64,000 bases of DNA. Origin: Leptasterias polaris. Lineage: Eukaryota; Echinodermata; Asteroidea; Forcipulatida; Asteriidae. The translations under genes and the position numbers were made by a program. Location of the stretch: contig JAZGTN010000149.1 of assembly GCA_037783415.1 (NCBI GenBank), positions 2,869,738 through 2,933,737 of the forward strand, in the 5' to 3' direction. Each line of letters starts with the position of its first letter. The first letter of the stretch is position 1. This document shows, piece after piece, positions 37,016 through 48,560 of this stretch. Under the pieces are notes generated by a model. That model did not search any database and was not told where the DNA came from. It saw nothing but the letters and a program-made list of their open reading frames with translations.

Positions 37016-37842
37016 GCTGGATCCCGGCAGAATCAGGTTGTTGTCCCGGACTGGTGTTTCTTTTGATGTTGTGCGGCTGCAACCCAAATGGAGTCCGATG
37101 TTCAGCTAATGATATCAATAACCCTTATTGAAAATAAACCTCAGTGAAAAAAACGTACACCACTTTACATACATTTCAAATAGTTTTATAATTGAATCAT
37201 TAATGTATAGCACCAAACGTGGCAAGTACATGTGTTCTCGGCATACAAGTAAGTCAAAATACAGAAAACTATAAAAATGTATGCAAACGTACAAAACAGT
37301 TTGGACAAATACGAAATTAAAATTGGGAAATACAAAGGCGGGAATTTTCGAGACAACTTAAGTTAACCGGTTATGAATCCGATTGAAAATTGTGTTTAAA
37401 TGTGCGGGAAAGCTACTGTTCAATACCCCTATGTACATTTCTAATCCCATTCCTGTAACTGGCACATTTTTTGCTGTTGGATATGGTTAATAAATACAAA
37501 TACAAATAGTTTTATAATTGAGTCAAAGTATTGCAGCAAAAGTGGCAAGTACATGTCTGGCAAAGTCAAAATACAGAAAACATCAATTTTTTTTACTAAA
37601 TGCTAATAAACTTTTAAAAAAAAAGAGCGCTATGTGGTGTTGTTAGAATGAAAAGCGCACATCCGATGATATAGAGCCTTTGGACGGCGGCCATGATGGT
37701 TCTATGGTTACATAATTTAAATAAGAAAACCTGCTCGTGGAGAAGCTCTATTACAAACCCACAGTGAAACTTTTGCATTCTGCAATAAATTCACCATACA
37801 GATTGTATTTAGCTGAAACAAATGTAAAACTTATGCTTAAGG

Positions 37843-38037
37843 GGCCGTTTAAAATTGTCAACATTTTCAGTCCTACAAAGAGTAGTGTTTTTTATGATCT
37901 TCTCCCTCACAAATAGTACTAAAAATTTGTCTGTCCGTGCGATGAAATGTCAACATTTTATAGCGCAAGTAAAGCAACCCCCAACCTCCCTTTGTAACTT
38001 CGTATAAATGTGTAAATGTTGACAATTTTGGATGGCC
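37843..38037. mobile_element. MITE with TIR GGCCRTYYAAAATTGTCAACATT
   Basis: GGCCGTTTAAAATTGTCAAC at the left is mirrored by GTTGACAATTTTGGATGGCC at the right. About 195 bp, non-coding, located downstream of the BEN gene. Confidence 0.65.
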
Positions 38038-38333
38038 TCTAAATCGTAAATGCTGGCATCTCCGATAATGATTCAGTGGAAGATAAGTATTTTGGTTTTT
38101 AAACACTAATAGGGTACATGTGAGAAACAAGCCAATAATTTGTGTGGTGATAACTATCGGTACTAAATCTACGAAGGGCTAGTGGTCCTACAAGTACATG
38201 TGCTATTTTCTACAGACAAGGACTTTTTTTTTATCCTCGTTACAAAACTTTATGGAAAATTTGTTTCAAGGATTTGGGGAAATGTGTGTGTTTGTGTTGA
38301 GATATTATTGTTCCCTGTTTTGTTTTGTTATAG

Positions 38334-38339
38334 TTTATT
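38334..38339 (-). terminator. Poly(A) signal AATAAA overlapping the BEN stop codon
   Basis: The last codons read GAA TAA A, so AATAAA contains the stop codon itself. If used, the mRNA would have a very short 3' untranslated region. A downstream signal was not identified. Confidence 0.35.
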
Positions 38340-41300
38340 CTTTTGATTGCTCTTTTGGTCCTAGCTGTCGTCTGATAACCCTATTGATGTCCTGAATTTT
38401 TTCTGTTATATACTTTTTAAACTTTGCGGCTTCAACTGCACGCTCTTCTGCAGGGACACCCCTCTTGATCAGGTGGTACATGAAGCAGTCTGTAAGGTTG
38501 AAACAACACACACCACAATAAGATCACCTTACACTTTACATTGCTTATACATGTATAGCAAACATTCCTTTGCATTTGTGTATTTGCATCATGACAAATG
38601 TGTTTTAATATGCAAACCGTCTAAGGCAGATATGACAACATTGCAATTTGAAAAAAGGATAAATTGCCACGGGCACCGGCTTTTGACAGGAAATTGTATA
38701 ACTTAACACCCAAGCGCTATATAAAATCCGCATTTGAAGCTATGCATTCTAGAAATATGTCAAAATACTGATCATCATTGGCTGAAACAACTACGCCAAA
38801 TGTACAAACTCCAACAAATTGTAAATGTTGGCAATCTGATACGGTGATGTAAAATGAACAATTTATGGTGCAAAGAATGATTTTATAAATCAATACACGG
38901 TACCATGCTCGAAAAATTACTTGCGGCATTTCATTTTGGTTTGCATGGCACAATTACTATGAGGGGAGCAATATGAGCAGATTTTAAAGTCTGGAAACTT
39001 TGCAGAAATGTTAGGGAAATTTTTTGACGGATTCGCCACTTTGTGAAAATGCTGATGTTATATTTATCTGCATGCAAATACTCACCTTTAACAGCTTTTA
39101 GCTTGTCTGGACTGAGGGGAGGTCGTGCTTCCCGCTGGTCCTTTAGACGAGGACAAACCTTTCCTTCCACAGAGCGATCTTTAAGCACTCCTGTCCCCCA
39201 GGTAGCCACAGATAGCCCCTTGGCTAACAGCGAAGGTTTAGCCTGACCTTGGAGACCTTGCCATTGGCTCTTCGTGATTGTAACTCCTGCTCCAATGTCA
39301 ATCTTTAAAGAAAGTACAGTAGTGCATGTGCTCATAATTAATAGTCAAAAGGTACATTTTTAAATCTACCTTTTAAAATCTCAGCGAGTCAAATTCAGTT
39401 TTATCCAGTACCTTTGCATGTATCTTGTTTGATATTACTAAATTTACATGTACTTGTTTCTAGATTCGGTTATCTGGTTATTCTAACCTAAAAACCACAG
39501 AGATGGAGTCATAAACTGCTTATATTTGGTTAGAACCAGATAGAGGACCAGTGATAAACCTTATTTTTCAATTTGGTAAACAGTTTAACATTTCTCCAGT
39601 ACATGTTTTTATATCTGAGGGTAGTGTGTTCTACTAGATGGAGGGGAGGAAAAAACATTTCAGATGCATTATTGTAAAAAACTAAAATAAAAAAACAAAC
39701 GCTGCAATAAATTCGCAAATGTTTAATGGAGTAATGTTGTTTTGCATTAACGAATGAACTAAAAATCTGAAAATGTCATTTTTATCAATAAAAAGGTTTT
39801 ACTGCAGATTCAGATATTGCATACCATCCCATCTTGCTCCGTGTACTTCTGAATCATGGTGTAACATGCATCATCAGTCACAGAAATACATGGACCGGTA
39901 GGCTCTTCAGTCAATGGTCGTGACAAGTGCGTTTTTGAAGAACATCCACCGTCTAAAGTCAAAGCACATATGAATGTGTTTTATACATGCTCTAGCACAA
40001 ATTATGTAAATGCCCCTGTTCCGGTTTTTCCCGCAATAGACCAATCCAGTAATTAAGGTCTCGTTCCCTGTATATTCGCCATAGCTGGGGGCTTCCAGTG
40101 CATGGACTGTGCGTCAATGTTGCTGTAAAAAGCACACAAACATAACATACACAATCCTACAACTTACAAGACGCACTTTTAACAAGTTAAACGTCTCTGT
40201 AAGATTGCGTATGCAAAAGGGGCGTGGATTTAATGCCAATGGATGCGCGCTTTTCATTCTAACAGCAGCGGATATACAGGGAAAGAGACCTTAGTTACCA
40301 GATATGTCTGTACCGGTATGCTTTGTCCCATACCTTTGAGACAAAAGAAGACTTCCTAGAAAAATGTAAGAATTACATTCCTGTTTAATTTTTAGAGGTA
40401 TGGGGCCGTCCATTAAAGGAGTGTGACCAGATCACTTTTTTTTACCCATAACTCCCCGGGACTTACCTTATGGGTCATGAGATTTTTATATCATAACATC
40501 CGTTATATTTTTCTGATGACGAAACTGAAACTCCAGCGCTTCTAGGCCGCATATTTCCGAGGATATCGTCGAAAATCCACCGATTATTTGTAAACTAATT
40601 TTCCAGTATCAACGTTTATCCACTGAAAGCCGACTCGATAGTTTTGTTCAATTTTTTACTGGAAATCGCGAATGTTTTCGGGTTTTTGGGACATGGGAGG
40701 TGTGTATGGGAGTTACTTGATAATATTGGTAAGTTACATCGAAAACTATTTTCCAGAAACTCTGGTCATGCTCCTTTAAGTATGTACGTACGAAATGCCC
40801 ACTTTTTAGACCACCACCCCTTCCGCTCGTACGCAAAATTTGTGACATCACCCATATTTTGTAACAGTGGCTCAAATGCGTCCAAACTATCCCAAAAAGA
40901 ACTTTATTGATCCGCCATTTGCATAAACCTACCATTCAGTTTGTTCAGCAGTTCCTTCTGAAGATTCTTGTTTAAGTATTGGCGACAACATCTTTTTTCA
41001 GTTTCTTCACTTCATCTTGTAACTCCTCTTCATGCTTCTGTAGTTGGCTTACTCTCTTCTTAGCACACCTTAACTGTGAAAGGCACTCGGGTCTGTCACA
41101 AGCTTCCGATGACTGGGAGTGTGATTTTAGCGAAGGAAAGGGCGGTGCTGTGGATTTTTTTGCCAGATTCTGCTTGATAATTTCTTTGAGTGATTTCTGT
41201 TTTGCCAAGCCTTGATCCCGTCTTTTCTCTTTCTGAAAGTTCAAAAAAGTTTAAATTTCCATTGAGGAAACCTACGCAAATGTATGTGAAGTTAGGCAGC

Positions 41301-43486
41301 TGTTCCGTTCTGCAAATACACACAAGTCATTTTGATGTAATTTAATCAATTTGGCCACGTTATGAAATATACTTTTCATATTGTATTGGGTTTTGTTATT
41401 TATGACCGTCCCATTCCTACTAAAATTTCCGACAATGATCTTATTTACTTTGCAGCTTTTCAACTTAATAACAGGGTTATTAATTGGTCAAGCTGACCAA
41501 TGTAAATGAAACAGATTTCCCTGTATGCTTTAAATACATGTACCGGTAGCAGCCAATCACTAAGCCGGACATGGCCAGCGCGACCAAATACATGTATTAC
41601 ACTGAACGCACAGCGTGTACAATCTGTGCGTGCGACATTTAAATGCCCGCAATACACTGCCAAGATTCCTGAATGGCCCAGAAAGGCGACAATTTGTCGC
41701 TGCTTACAGAGCGAAATGGGGCCGATTTCAACAGGGCATCGGGATGCACAAGTACAGGAGTGCGTTAAAGAGGCACTGTTGCAAGAGCTAGGATGTGAGA
41801 GCTAGAAATTAATGGATACCCGATACCTGCCAACTTGCTTGGACCCTACACGTACCGCAACTGTCCCCATTTTTAAAAAGCGATATCGTGGGGTCCAAGT
41901 TACTTCGACTAGAACAGAAATATCTCTAAAACTTAAATGAGGTTAAAGGCACAGGCTCGTCAGCAATGCGCGCCCGCCAAATTCGTGCACGAAACACACA
42001 GCTCCATGCCTTTGCTATAGAGCTGCGTATTGCGTGGCACAAATTTGGTGGGCGCGCATTGCTGACGAGCCTGTGCCTTTAAATGATTCTTACACGGCTA
42101 TTTGCAGTTTGTTTCTGAATCTCTTGTTCCTCATCCTCCGATGATGACATTTCGACACTTGTGTCCAGCACCTTGGGAAAACGAACTCTGGAGGCATCCT
42201 TTTTCTTTTCAAGTTCTTGTCTGGAAGCTGTTCAAAATGAGAAAATCAATCACACTGTCAAATCAAGATACAGCCTGCATAAGCCTATCACATTTTATTA
42301 CAATATATGGTTGTGTGCAAACACACCGGGTGCTTGAAGTTTGCCCAAACATAAGAAATCAATATGCCTGTTACGCCCTACTTTCAAATACTGAAAGTAT
42401 AGGCTTGTTTTTCACTGATATGCTATCAAAAACGTGGCTCCAAACGGATTTTTTAACCAAGTCTTTTTACAAGAAATTGCAATTTTTGGGTAAAATCAAA
42501 ATCTCCGCCCTGACTGTAATACTCTCAAAACTGGAGTACACACAACCTTGAAAACCAAATTTTCCAAGAAAAATCCCGGACCTCGAGTTACTAGATCTAT
42601 TCGATGTTTCAAAATTGTGAGAGCTTCCACGCATGCGTGACCTGTGCACGAACCCCGAAGGAGGGCGCTATTCAAATGAGTCGGGCCGTCTGTTCGTGAC
42701 ACGTCCAGGCCTGTGTCGATGTCGTGTGTGCCTGTGTCACGAACAGACGGCCCGACTCGAATAGCGCCCTCCTTCGGGGTTCGCGCACAGGTCACGCATG
42801 CGTGTCACCATAGTGACGCGTGACGTTCGTGCACGGTCAGTAGCGAAAAACTAGGGTGCGCCCTTGTTTATCTCAAACCATCAGTCATCAAGGTCGGGTG
42901 AGGCATGGCATGCGCAGTCGAGTCTCCGAACTGGCCGGCTTATTAATTTTAAAAATGTTAACACGTTTTGGTGGTTATTAATATTATTAGGCCTATATCC
43001 TCGATCCTCCATATTCTGCGCAACTAACGCTTATATATGAACGCGCGAGGATTGGCCGGCAAACATGAAGGTGATTGCGTAGAAATAGGACCGCTTGGAT
43101 TTAGGGGGTCTGACGATATTATTAATATTACTAGGCTAGAACATGGAGAATACATGTAAGTGGCGACCATAAAACGGACTTCTTAATCATGTGTTAATAA
43201 AAAAAAAAAATATTTGTACGCGTCCAAGTTAGGCCTACTCGGACTAAAGAAGAACTGAGTACCTACCTCCGAGGATCAACACTTGTGCTTTATAATAGTG
43301 CACCTCTTCCCCATCATCATGCCCGTCTACGTCTACATCTGTGTCACCTTCCCACTGCACCAAGTAAACCTTGGTGGAGTCCAAATCTCCGCAGTCTTTT
43401 GGGCAGAAGCTTTTAAAGAAGGAAATCGGGACGATGCCCTTCTCATTATCCTTCAAGTACCTGATGTACGCAAACTTGGCTGCCAT
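38335..43486 (-). CDS. BEN-domain protein, 6 exons, one apparent frameshift
   Basis: Exons with GT-AG borders and agreeing phases: 43,486-43,267; 42,227-42,094; 41,232-40,933; 39,952-39,825; 39,302-39,086; 38,489-38,335 (stop). The product would be about 384 residues. The N-terminus (MAAKFAYIRYL, then VYLVQWEGD and YYKAQVLILGAS) is the domain that often precedes BEN domains in invertebrate proteins. A Lys-rich linker and a Leu/Glu/Lys coiled coil (about residues 180-235) follow. The BEN domain spans about 262-350 (GAGVTITKSQW, KPSLLAKGLSVATWGTGVL, LSPDKLKAVK). BEN domains bind DNA and chromatin factors. In exon 3, frame is lost at 40,973-40,978 (after DVVANT) and regained one base later as LNKNLQKELLNKLN; adding one base makes the phase of the next exon fit. 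This is a true indel or a sequence error. Confidence 0.85.
40413..40779. mobile_element. TTAA-flanked MITE in BEN intron 3
   Basis: TTAA stands directly outside both ends (40,413-40,416 and 40,776-40,779). The ends read AGGAGTGTGACCAGA and, inverted, AGGAGCATGACCAGA. 359 bp, non-coding. TTAA targets are typical of piggyBac and Kolobok elements. Confidence 0.75.
41943..42082. mobile_element. TTAA-flanked palindromic MITE in BEN intron 2
   Basis: TTAA at 41,943-41,946 and 42,079-42,082. The arms AGGCACAGGCTCGTCAGCAA...GCGCGCCC pair over about 38 bp. 132 bp in all. Confidence 0.8.
42462..42545 (+). repeat. Dispersed repeat shared by BEN intron 1 and transposase intron 1
   Basis: GAAATTGCAATT..TGGGTAAAATCAAAATCTC and GTAATACTCTCAAAACT are shared with 52,748-52,850 in the same orientation. 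The second copy has about 20 extra bases in the middle. Confidence 0.65.
42628..42804. mobile_element. Long palindrome (75-bp arms) in BEN intron 1
   Basis: 42,628-42,702 and 42,734-42,804 are near-perfect reverse complements (CACGCATGCGTGACCTGTGC, GGGCGCTATTC, GTCTGTTCGTGACAC). GC-rich, non-coding, MITE-like. Confidence 0.8.
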
Positions 43487-44065
43487 GATGATGATTATCC
43501 ACTTTATTATTATAACACACTATGATGATGATAAAAACCAAACTTCAAAGAAGGCTGTAGGAGAAGTAATAAGTCATGTAAAGAAAGTGTATTATTAAAC
43601 AACGCATGCAAAAATGTGCAATGTCAGCATATCGATCATATCAGCGCACGCGCTCGTACGCCACGTGGCGTAATTAGGCTTGGACGCGCGCCTGAGTTTG
43701 AGCCTATTATTCTTTAAAAAGGAATAAGAATGTCATTGGTCTTAATGACAACAATAAATATAAATATGCATTCCACGTATTTTATACATATTGTATGTAC
43801 TATATGTAGGCTTAATTTAAACGTTTCCCCTACTCGAGCATTTTTGCTTCGCTAAATGCCTGTAGGAGACTGGTTCCCTGTCGTCATATTTACTTCCCCT
43901 CCGTCGTAACATAACAAGAGCAGCGTAGCGTATATGGACAGGGGACCAGTCTAGCATGGCAGATGGCTGACTCGACCGTTCATTCCGCACCACACAAGAC
44001 GTCGTGAATGCATATCACGAACGGTCGAGATGGTTGGATCATGTGCCTAATAAGGGGTTCGGCCC
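43487..44065. promoter_or_regulatory. Presumed divergent promoter region, left half
   Basis: Lies upstream of the BEN start codon. With the nested transposon removed it joins 52,214-52,314, giving about 680 bp between two start codons that point away from each other. No TATA box or binding site was confidently recognised; the call rests on geometry. Confidence 0.4.
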
Positions 44066-44638
44066 TATGGGCGGCCAAAAGGGCCAAAATTAAAGAAAAA
44101 CTCAATCAAAGGACAAACGAACAGTCAAAGGACAAATTCATATAAGAAAGGCATGAGTAAACAAACAAACAAAACATCAAGAGAACAATAACTAAAAAGA
44201 CAGAGTCAAAATCAAACAAAGGTCAAAACCAGAAGAGGACAAATTCACAGAAAGACAAAGTCAAAACCAAAGGACAAAACAAAAAGAAGACAAAATTACA
44301 GAAAGACAAATTATAATCAAATAAAGGACAAACCGACAAGAGGACAACATTACAAAAAGACAAACTCACAATCAAAGGACGAAACGACAAGAGTTCAAAA
44401 TTACAGAAAGACAAACTCACAATCAAAGGACGAAACTGCAAAACGACGTGGGCACGGTCGACGGACTAACGCCAGTCGAATAATACTCATTCCCAGAATC
44501 AAAGGACAAACACACAGCAGCAAAGGACAAAGCCACCACCAAAGGACAAAGCCACCACCAAAGGACGTAGCCATGAAGGACGTTTTCACAAAAGGTCTAA
44601 CTGATGTTGAACGACGAGGGCGCTTTTCAGTGTTGCAC
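44066..44638 (+). repeat. Left TIR of the nested transposon
   Basis: Inverted match to 51,625-52,207. It is built from degenerate units with the core AAAGGACAAA / AGAAAGACAAA, repeated some twenty times. Its inner end carries the start of the transposase frame (ATGAAGGACG...), which here runs into unrelated sequence. Confidence 0.95.
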
Positions 44639-46164
44639 GCATGTGCAAATTCTCCTCCTTTCATTCTCCTCATTCTCCATCGATTTGTTTCGTGAGAATT
44701 GTCAACCTAAGAACACTACTTTATTCCACCGTAGAGCACATGTACTGCACAGGAAGTACTGCACGCACAGACAACGGATTGTCTGTGTGGGAGACCCGAG
44801 ATAAACATGTTGCCTTTTGAGAAAGGGGATGTCCTTGATCATTTTGAGTGAGGGTGTATATAATACATGAGAAGAAACATTGAATGTACACAAAAGAAGC
44901 TCAAATTGAATAACTCTTTCGAGAAAGAACATTTATTTGAACTGAAAAAACTCTGTTAAAATAAACAGAGATTACTATGTACACAAATATGCTTTTGAAC
45001 ACTAAGAAATGTTAAAGTTTGTTGAAATTGAAAGGCATAATATGTAATAACACAAACATGTGAAAGTTTCAGCTCTTTTTGTTATTTCTTTAACGAGAAA
45101 ACAGCATTTATTTTTGTGTGTAGGGGAAAAGCGAATCAAACGTGTAACCTTGTGCAAGCAGACTAAAAGACGAGACTAATGTGGCCACAAACAACATTTT
45201 GATAGTTTTGTATATATAAGCATCATATAGAGTGTTTTTTGGGGGAGGACAAGCACCAAAAATAGTATTACCGGAACGCACTCACAATGTTCAAAAAAGC
45301 TTTAGTTATAGTATTTATAAAGTTCTTGGAAATTAAAGCTTTAAAGAACGTATGAGGCGATATGTGGATAGTTCTTAATAGGGGGAAAAAAAAGGGGGGG
45401 GGGGAAAAAAGGGGTTAAGGGAAAAAAAAGGGGGGGGGAAATGGGGTTAAGTGAAAAAGGCAAAATTAGATGGGGAACATGTGTTGGTGGGGGGTGGGGT
45501 TTGGAGAGGATGGTCTCTGGTAGTAAAACATTCCTGACTGTCTAACCATGGAGGTAATAAACACTCTTGGCAGACCTCCCGCCTCCCTGCACCAAGGCAT
45601 GGTGCCCCCCAAGAAACCGCACGCCTCATTATATATGCAGCAACTTAGGGGATTAAATGTTTAAACAATGGCCAGTACTACACTGCACCATGGGCATCCA
45701 CACAAGACTCCTATCTGCATGGTCTAATTACTGTGTTTTTGGGTGGGAGACAAGTGTCTCTGTATTTAAATACACAGGCAATGGTTACAACAGAGCTAAT
45801 GTTGATGTTTTTATGAAACTCCATGAAGGATTGAGGGGAGTGGGTTTTTGGAAGAAGGGGGGGGGGGTTTTCAAGGGAAGGGGTTGTTAGAATTCACTAA
45901 AAAGAACTTTTTTCCGGTGATAATATGTTGAGCCACTTTTTTGTATACCTTTAATGGTATGGCTCAAAACATATTTTCAGTGCGTTATATAAGCTGCACC
46001 TCATCAGTCACCATTTTGGTTTATGTATCCTTTATTATGAAAGATTTGCAACAAAGAGTGATCAAGGTATAGTTTATTAGAGTAGAAAGATCCAGCGAGA
46101 TTGTTATTTTTTGTTTGTTTTTAGTTTAACGTAGTCTCATCTGGATCCAAACCCTGTTGTTTCT
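44639..46164. other. Interior of nested transposon: dispersed repeats, poly-G tracts
   Basis: Contains diverged relatives of 1341-1560 (45,110-45,310 and 45,900-45,950), the 105-bp repeat at 45,631-45,735, and G-rich tracts near 45,390-45,440 and 45,858. No gene supported. Confidence 0.5.
45631..45735 (+). repeat. 105-bp repeat, inverted copy at 63,896-64,000
   Basis: TATATATGCAGCAACTTAGG through CCATGGGCATCCACACAAG to GGTCTAATTACTGTG matches the complement of the window's last bases almost perfectly. The right copy is cut by the window edge and directly abuts the giant element's right end. Confidence 0.85.
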
Positions 46165-47103
46165 TTAATTTATTGTACCAACCTGTTGTTCTTGGAGTAA
46201 TTCAACCAGGATTTGCAAGTTCTGTTTGTCCATTTCTTTGAGTACGTTTTCTTCGGTTGAATCTTGCAATCTAGCCCGAATTATTTGGTCTTTTATGTTC
46301 TTTTGTCTTTTGTAGGCCAACAGAGGTGGTACAGGGAAGAGTTTGTTAAGGAGATCACTGTCATTTATTAAGTGCCAGTGTTTAAACAGTGCACGTTTGA
46401 GATTAGAGTGGTGTATTTGTGGGAAGAAAGGCAAGATAAAAACAAGGGGCGGATTCGTTTCTTTCTTGATGTTAGGTAATGCACCCAACATTGAAGTCCT
46501 GGGGTCCACGTTAGATTTCGTGAAGCGGGTCAATTCTTCCGTGCTGTATCCACGTTCTATTAGTTTTTCTTTGAAGAAATTGACCTTACTCTCGAAGTCT
46601 TTTTTGTGTGTGCATATGCGTTTGTATCTCGTAACTTCACCCTTAATGACCCCACCAAATACCGACTCAGGGTGTGCAGATTCTCGAGCAAGATATTGGA
46701 ACGTGTCCGTTTTTTTCGTTGCTATTCGAGTATCAAGCTTCCCCTCTTTCTGAAAACGTTCGCCTTTGTAAATTATGAGGTCAAGAAAGGTGATTTGGTT
46801 GTCGGAGATCTCTGAAGTGAACTTCAATGTTGGGTGCAGATTGTTTAACATCTTAATGAAATCCAGCGCTTCATTCTTGTTGCCATTGTAAATTATTAAA
46901 ACATCGTCTCTGTATCTCATGTAAGCCACTATCTCTGGGTTGTTAGGGAGTATAATATCTTTTTCGTATTTGAACAAGGTGATGTCACATATTTCAGGAC
47001 TGCATACACTACCCATTGCCACGCCAATTTTTTGTCTGTAGAACTTGTTATTGAATTCGAAGACGTTTGCGCCCAAGATCAGTTCTAAAAGACATTGCGT
47101 GTG
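46165..47103 (-). pseudogene. Penelope-like element reverse transcriptase, 5'-truncated fragment
   Basis: A frame of about 303 codons (plus a few upstream to about 47,100) holds the C-terminal half of a Penelope-type RT: FEFNNKFYRQKIGVAMGS, then the active-site YMRYRDDVLIIY, then FTSEISDNQITFLDL and LARESAHPESVFGGVIKGE. It continues to the tail AYKRQKNIKDQIIRARL. The N-terminal RT motifs are missing and no GIY-YIG endonuclease follows within the frame, so the copy is partial. Penelope-like elements copy their RNA at chromosome breaks or ends. It lies inside the nested transposon, so it arrived after that family acquired this copy or hitch-hiked with it. Confidence 0.8.
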
Positions 47104-48560
47104 TTTTTTTTTACATTTTACTGTTTAATCTGGCATAATATTTACCCTGGTCAACAACCGTTGTACATGAAAGGACACTTTAATTGTATAAGAAAGCATT
47201 TGGTTTTAGGATACAACTATGTAAACGTTGCAAATTATTATACAAAATGAGTGTTCACGTTTTTGAGAAAAATGCAACTAACGGTTTACATTTTTCAGTC
47301 ATGTTGTTTATATTGTTCTTGATTTTGATGGGCCGAATCTAAATCGGTGGATACTATTTTGTCGAAAATTACAGTACTTCATGTACAAAAATTAACAGGG
47401 GATTGAAAAAAGTATCACCTAGTTGCAAAAAGAAAAGGGTAGATCAATACCAAAGTTAAATCATACAAAATATATATCAAACGGAAAAAGGTAAATTTTA
47501 TTCTTGACAGCATACAACTCACCAATTATTTGACTGAAATATTTTGTTGCGTCTTAACATGATATTGAAATCAATTTTGCCTAATAGATTTCAGATCACA
47601 CATTTCAACAAAAGAGCAGCCACATCAATTAGATGCACAGTTGGTAAACCCCTAATTTGGCAACCATTTGGAAAATGGTGAGAATTTCAAATTTGTGGCT
47701 ATACTTTAACAATGAAAGTTGGTATATTGAAATAACATTGAAACATTATAGGGCTGCCATGAACAGGTTAAATTATTTGTTCCAATTACCCATAAACGAC
47801 TTTTTAAAATGTTGACATTTCAACAGTGTATGACACTATTTCTGACTGTTTATTATGTAAAGCAGGTATAAAATAAATATTCAAGTTGGATATGTTTTGT
47901 TCACTGCTCAATTCCAGACAGCAATTTTCTGACAAGATGATACAGGACCTACATGTACATGTATTGTGTACATGAATGTTTTAAAAGCCTTTCAGTTTTA
48001 CTTCTGGATTTATGTACATGTATGCTATGATGCGAACTGAAATTACATTGTATTATTACCATGAATTGGCAAGCTCATCTCACAAGGAACTATGCAACAC
48101 ACTGTTCTACAATTCATTTCCACTTTCTTTTAAGGAAAAAGGTGATCTAAAATCGATTGGGCCATGTCTAGAAGTATCCAAATTTGTCATGAGATTTTAA
48201 TTGAAATTAAAAAAATTGTCACCAAAAATGTATTGTATGCACCCAAAATAGTTGTCACACAAAAAGGTATAAAGAAAACTCTTTAATGAAATACTGGAAA
48301 ATATGCCCAAGGTGAAAAATCTTACAAAAATCTAGTGAGACTTTCTCTCGTGATCAAAATGGTACCGACATATGATTTTGTGGGTATTGGTCCATATGCT
48401 TAATATTTGTTAAGCAAAACTTTCTGCTTAAACATATTGTCCATGCTCATGATGTGATTTTTGCTCGACAATAAAGTACTTCCAGCGAACAAACATTTAT
48501 AAGAGCATGTTGTTTAACAAATACAATGGGAGACAATGTCAGATTTGGTAGAAAATTGTG
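47104..48560. other. Interior of nested transposon without a gene
   Basis: AT-rich. 47,249-47,350 (GTGTTCACGTTTTTGA...GTTTATATTGTT) resembles 62,439-62,550 in the last intron of the transposase-ParB gene. Otherwise nothing recognised; the 62-codon frame at 48,012 has no motif. Confidence 0.45.

Noticed and set aside
36012..37118. 368-codon minus-strand frame and overlapping frames on both strands
   Set aside because: Product of a 12-bp tandem repeat. The translated repeat is low-complexity and several frames are open together.
29483..43486. One single gene from the BEN exons through the DUF7869 exons
   Set aside because: The last BEN exon ends in a proper stop codon with AATAAA, and the next exons belong to a different, coherent protein.
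44401..44673. A 90-codon gene duplicated at 51,603-51,872 and a 72-codon gene at 44,223 / 51,832
   Set aside because: These identical frames are simply the two TIRs read antisense; they are repeat sequence.
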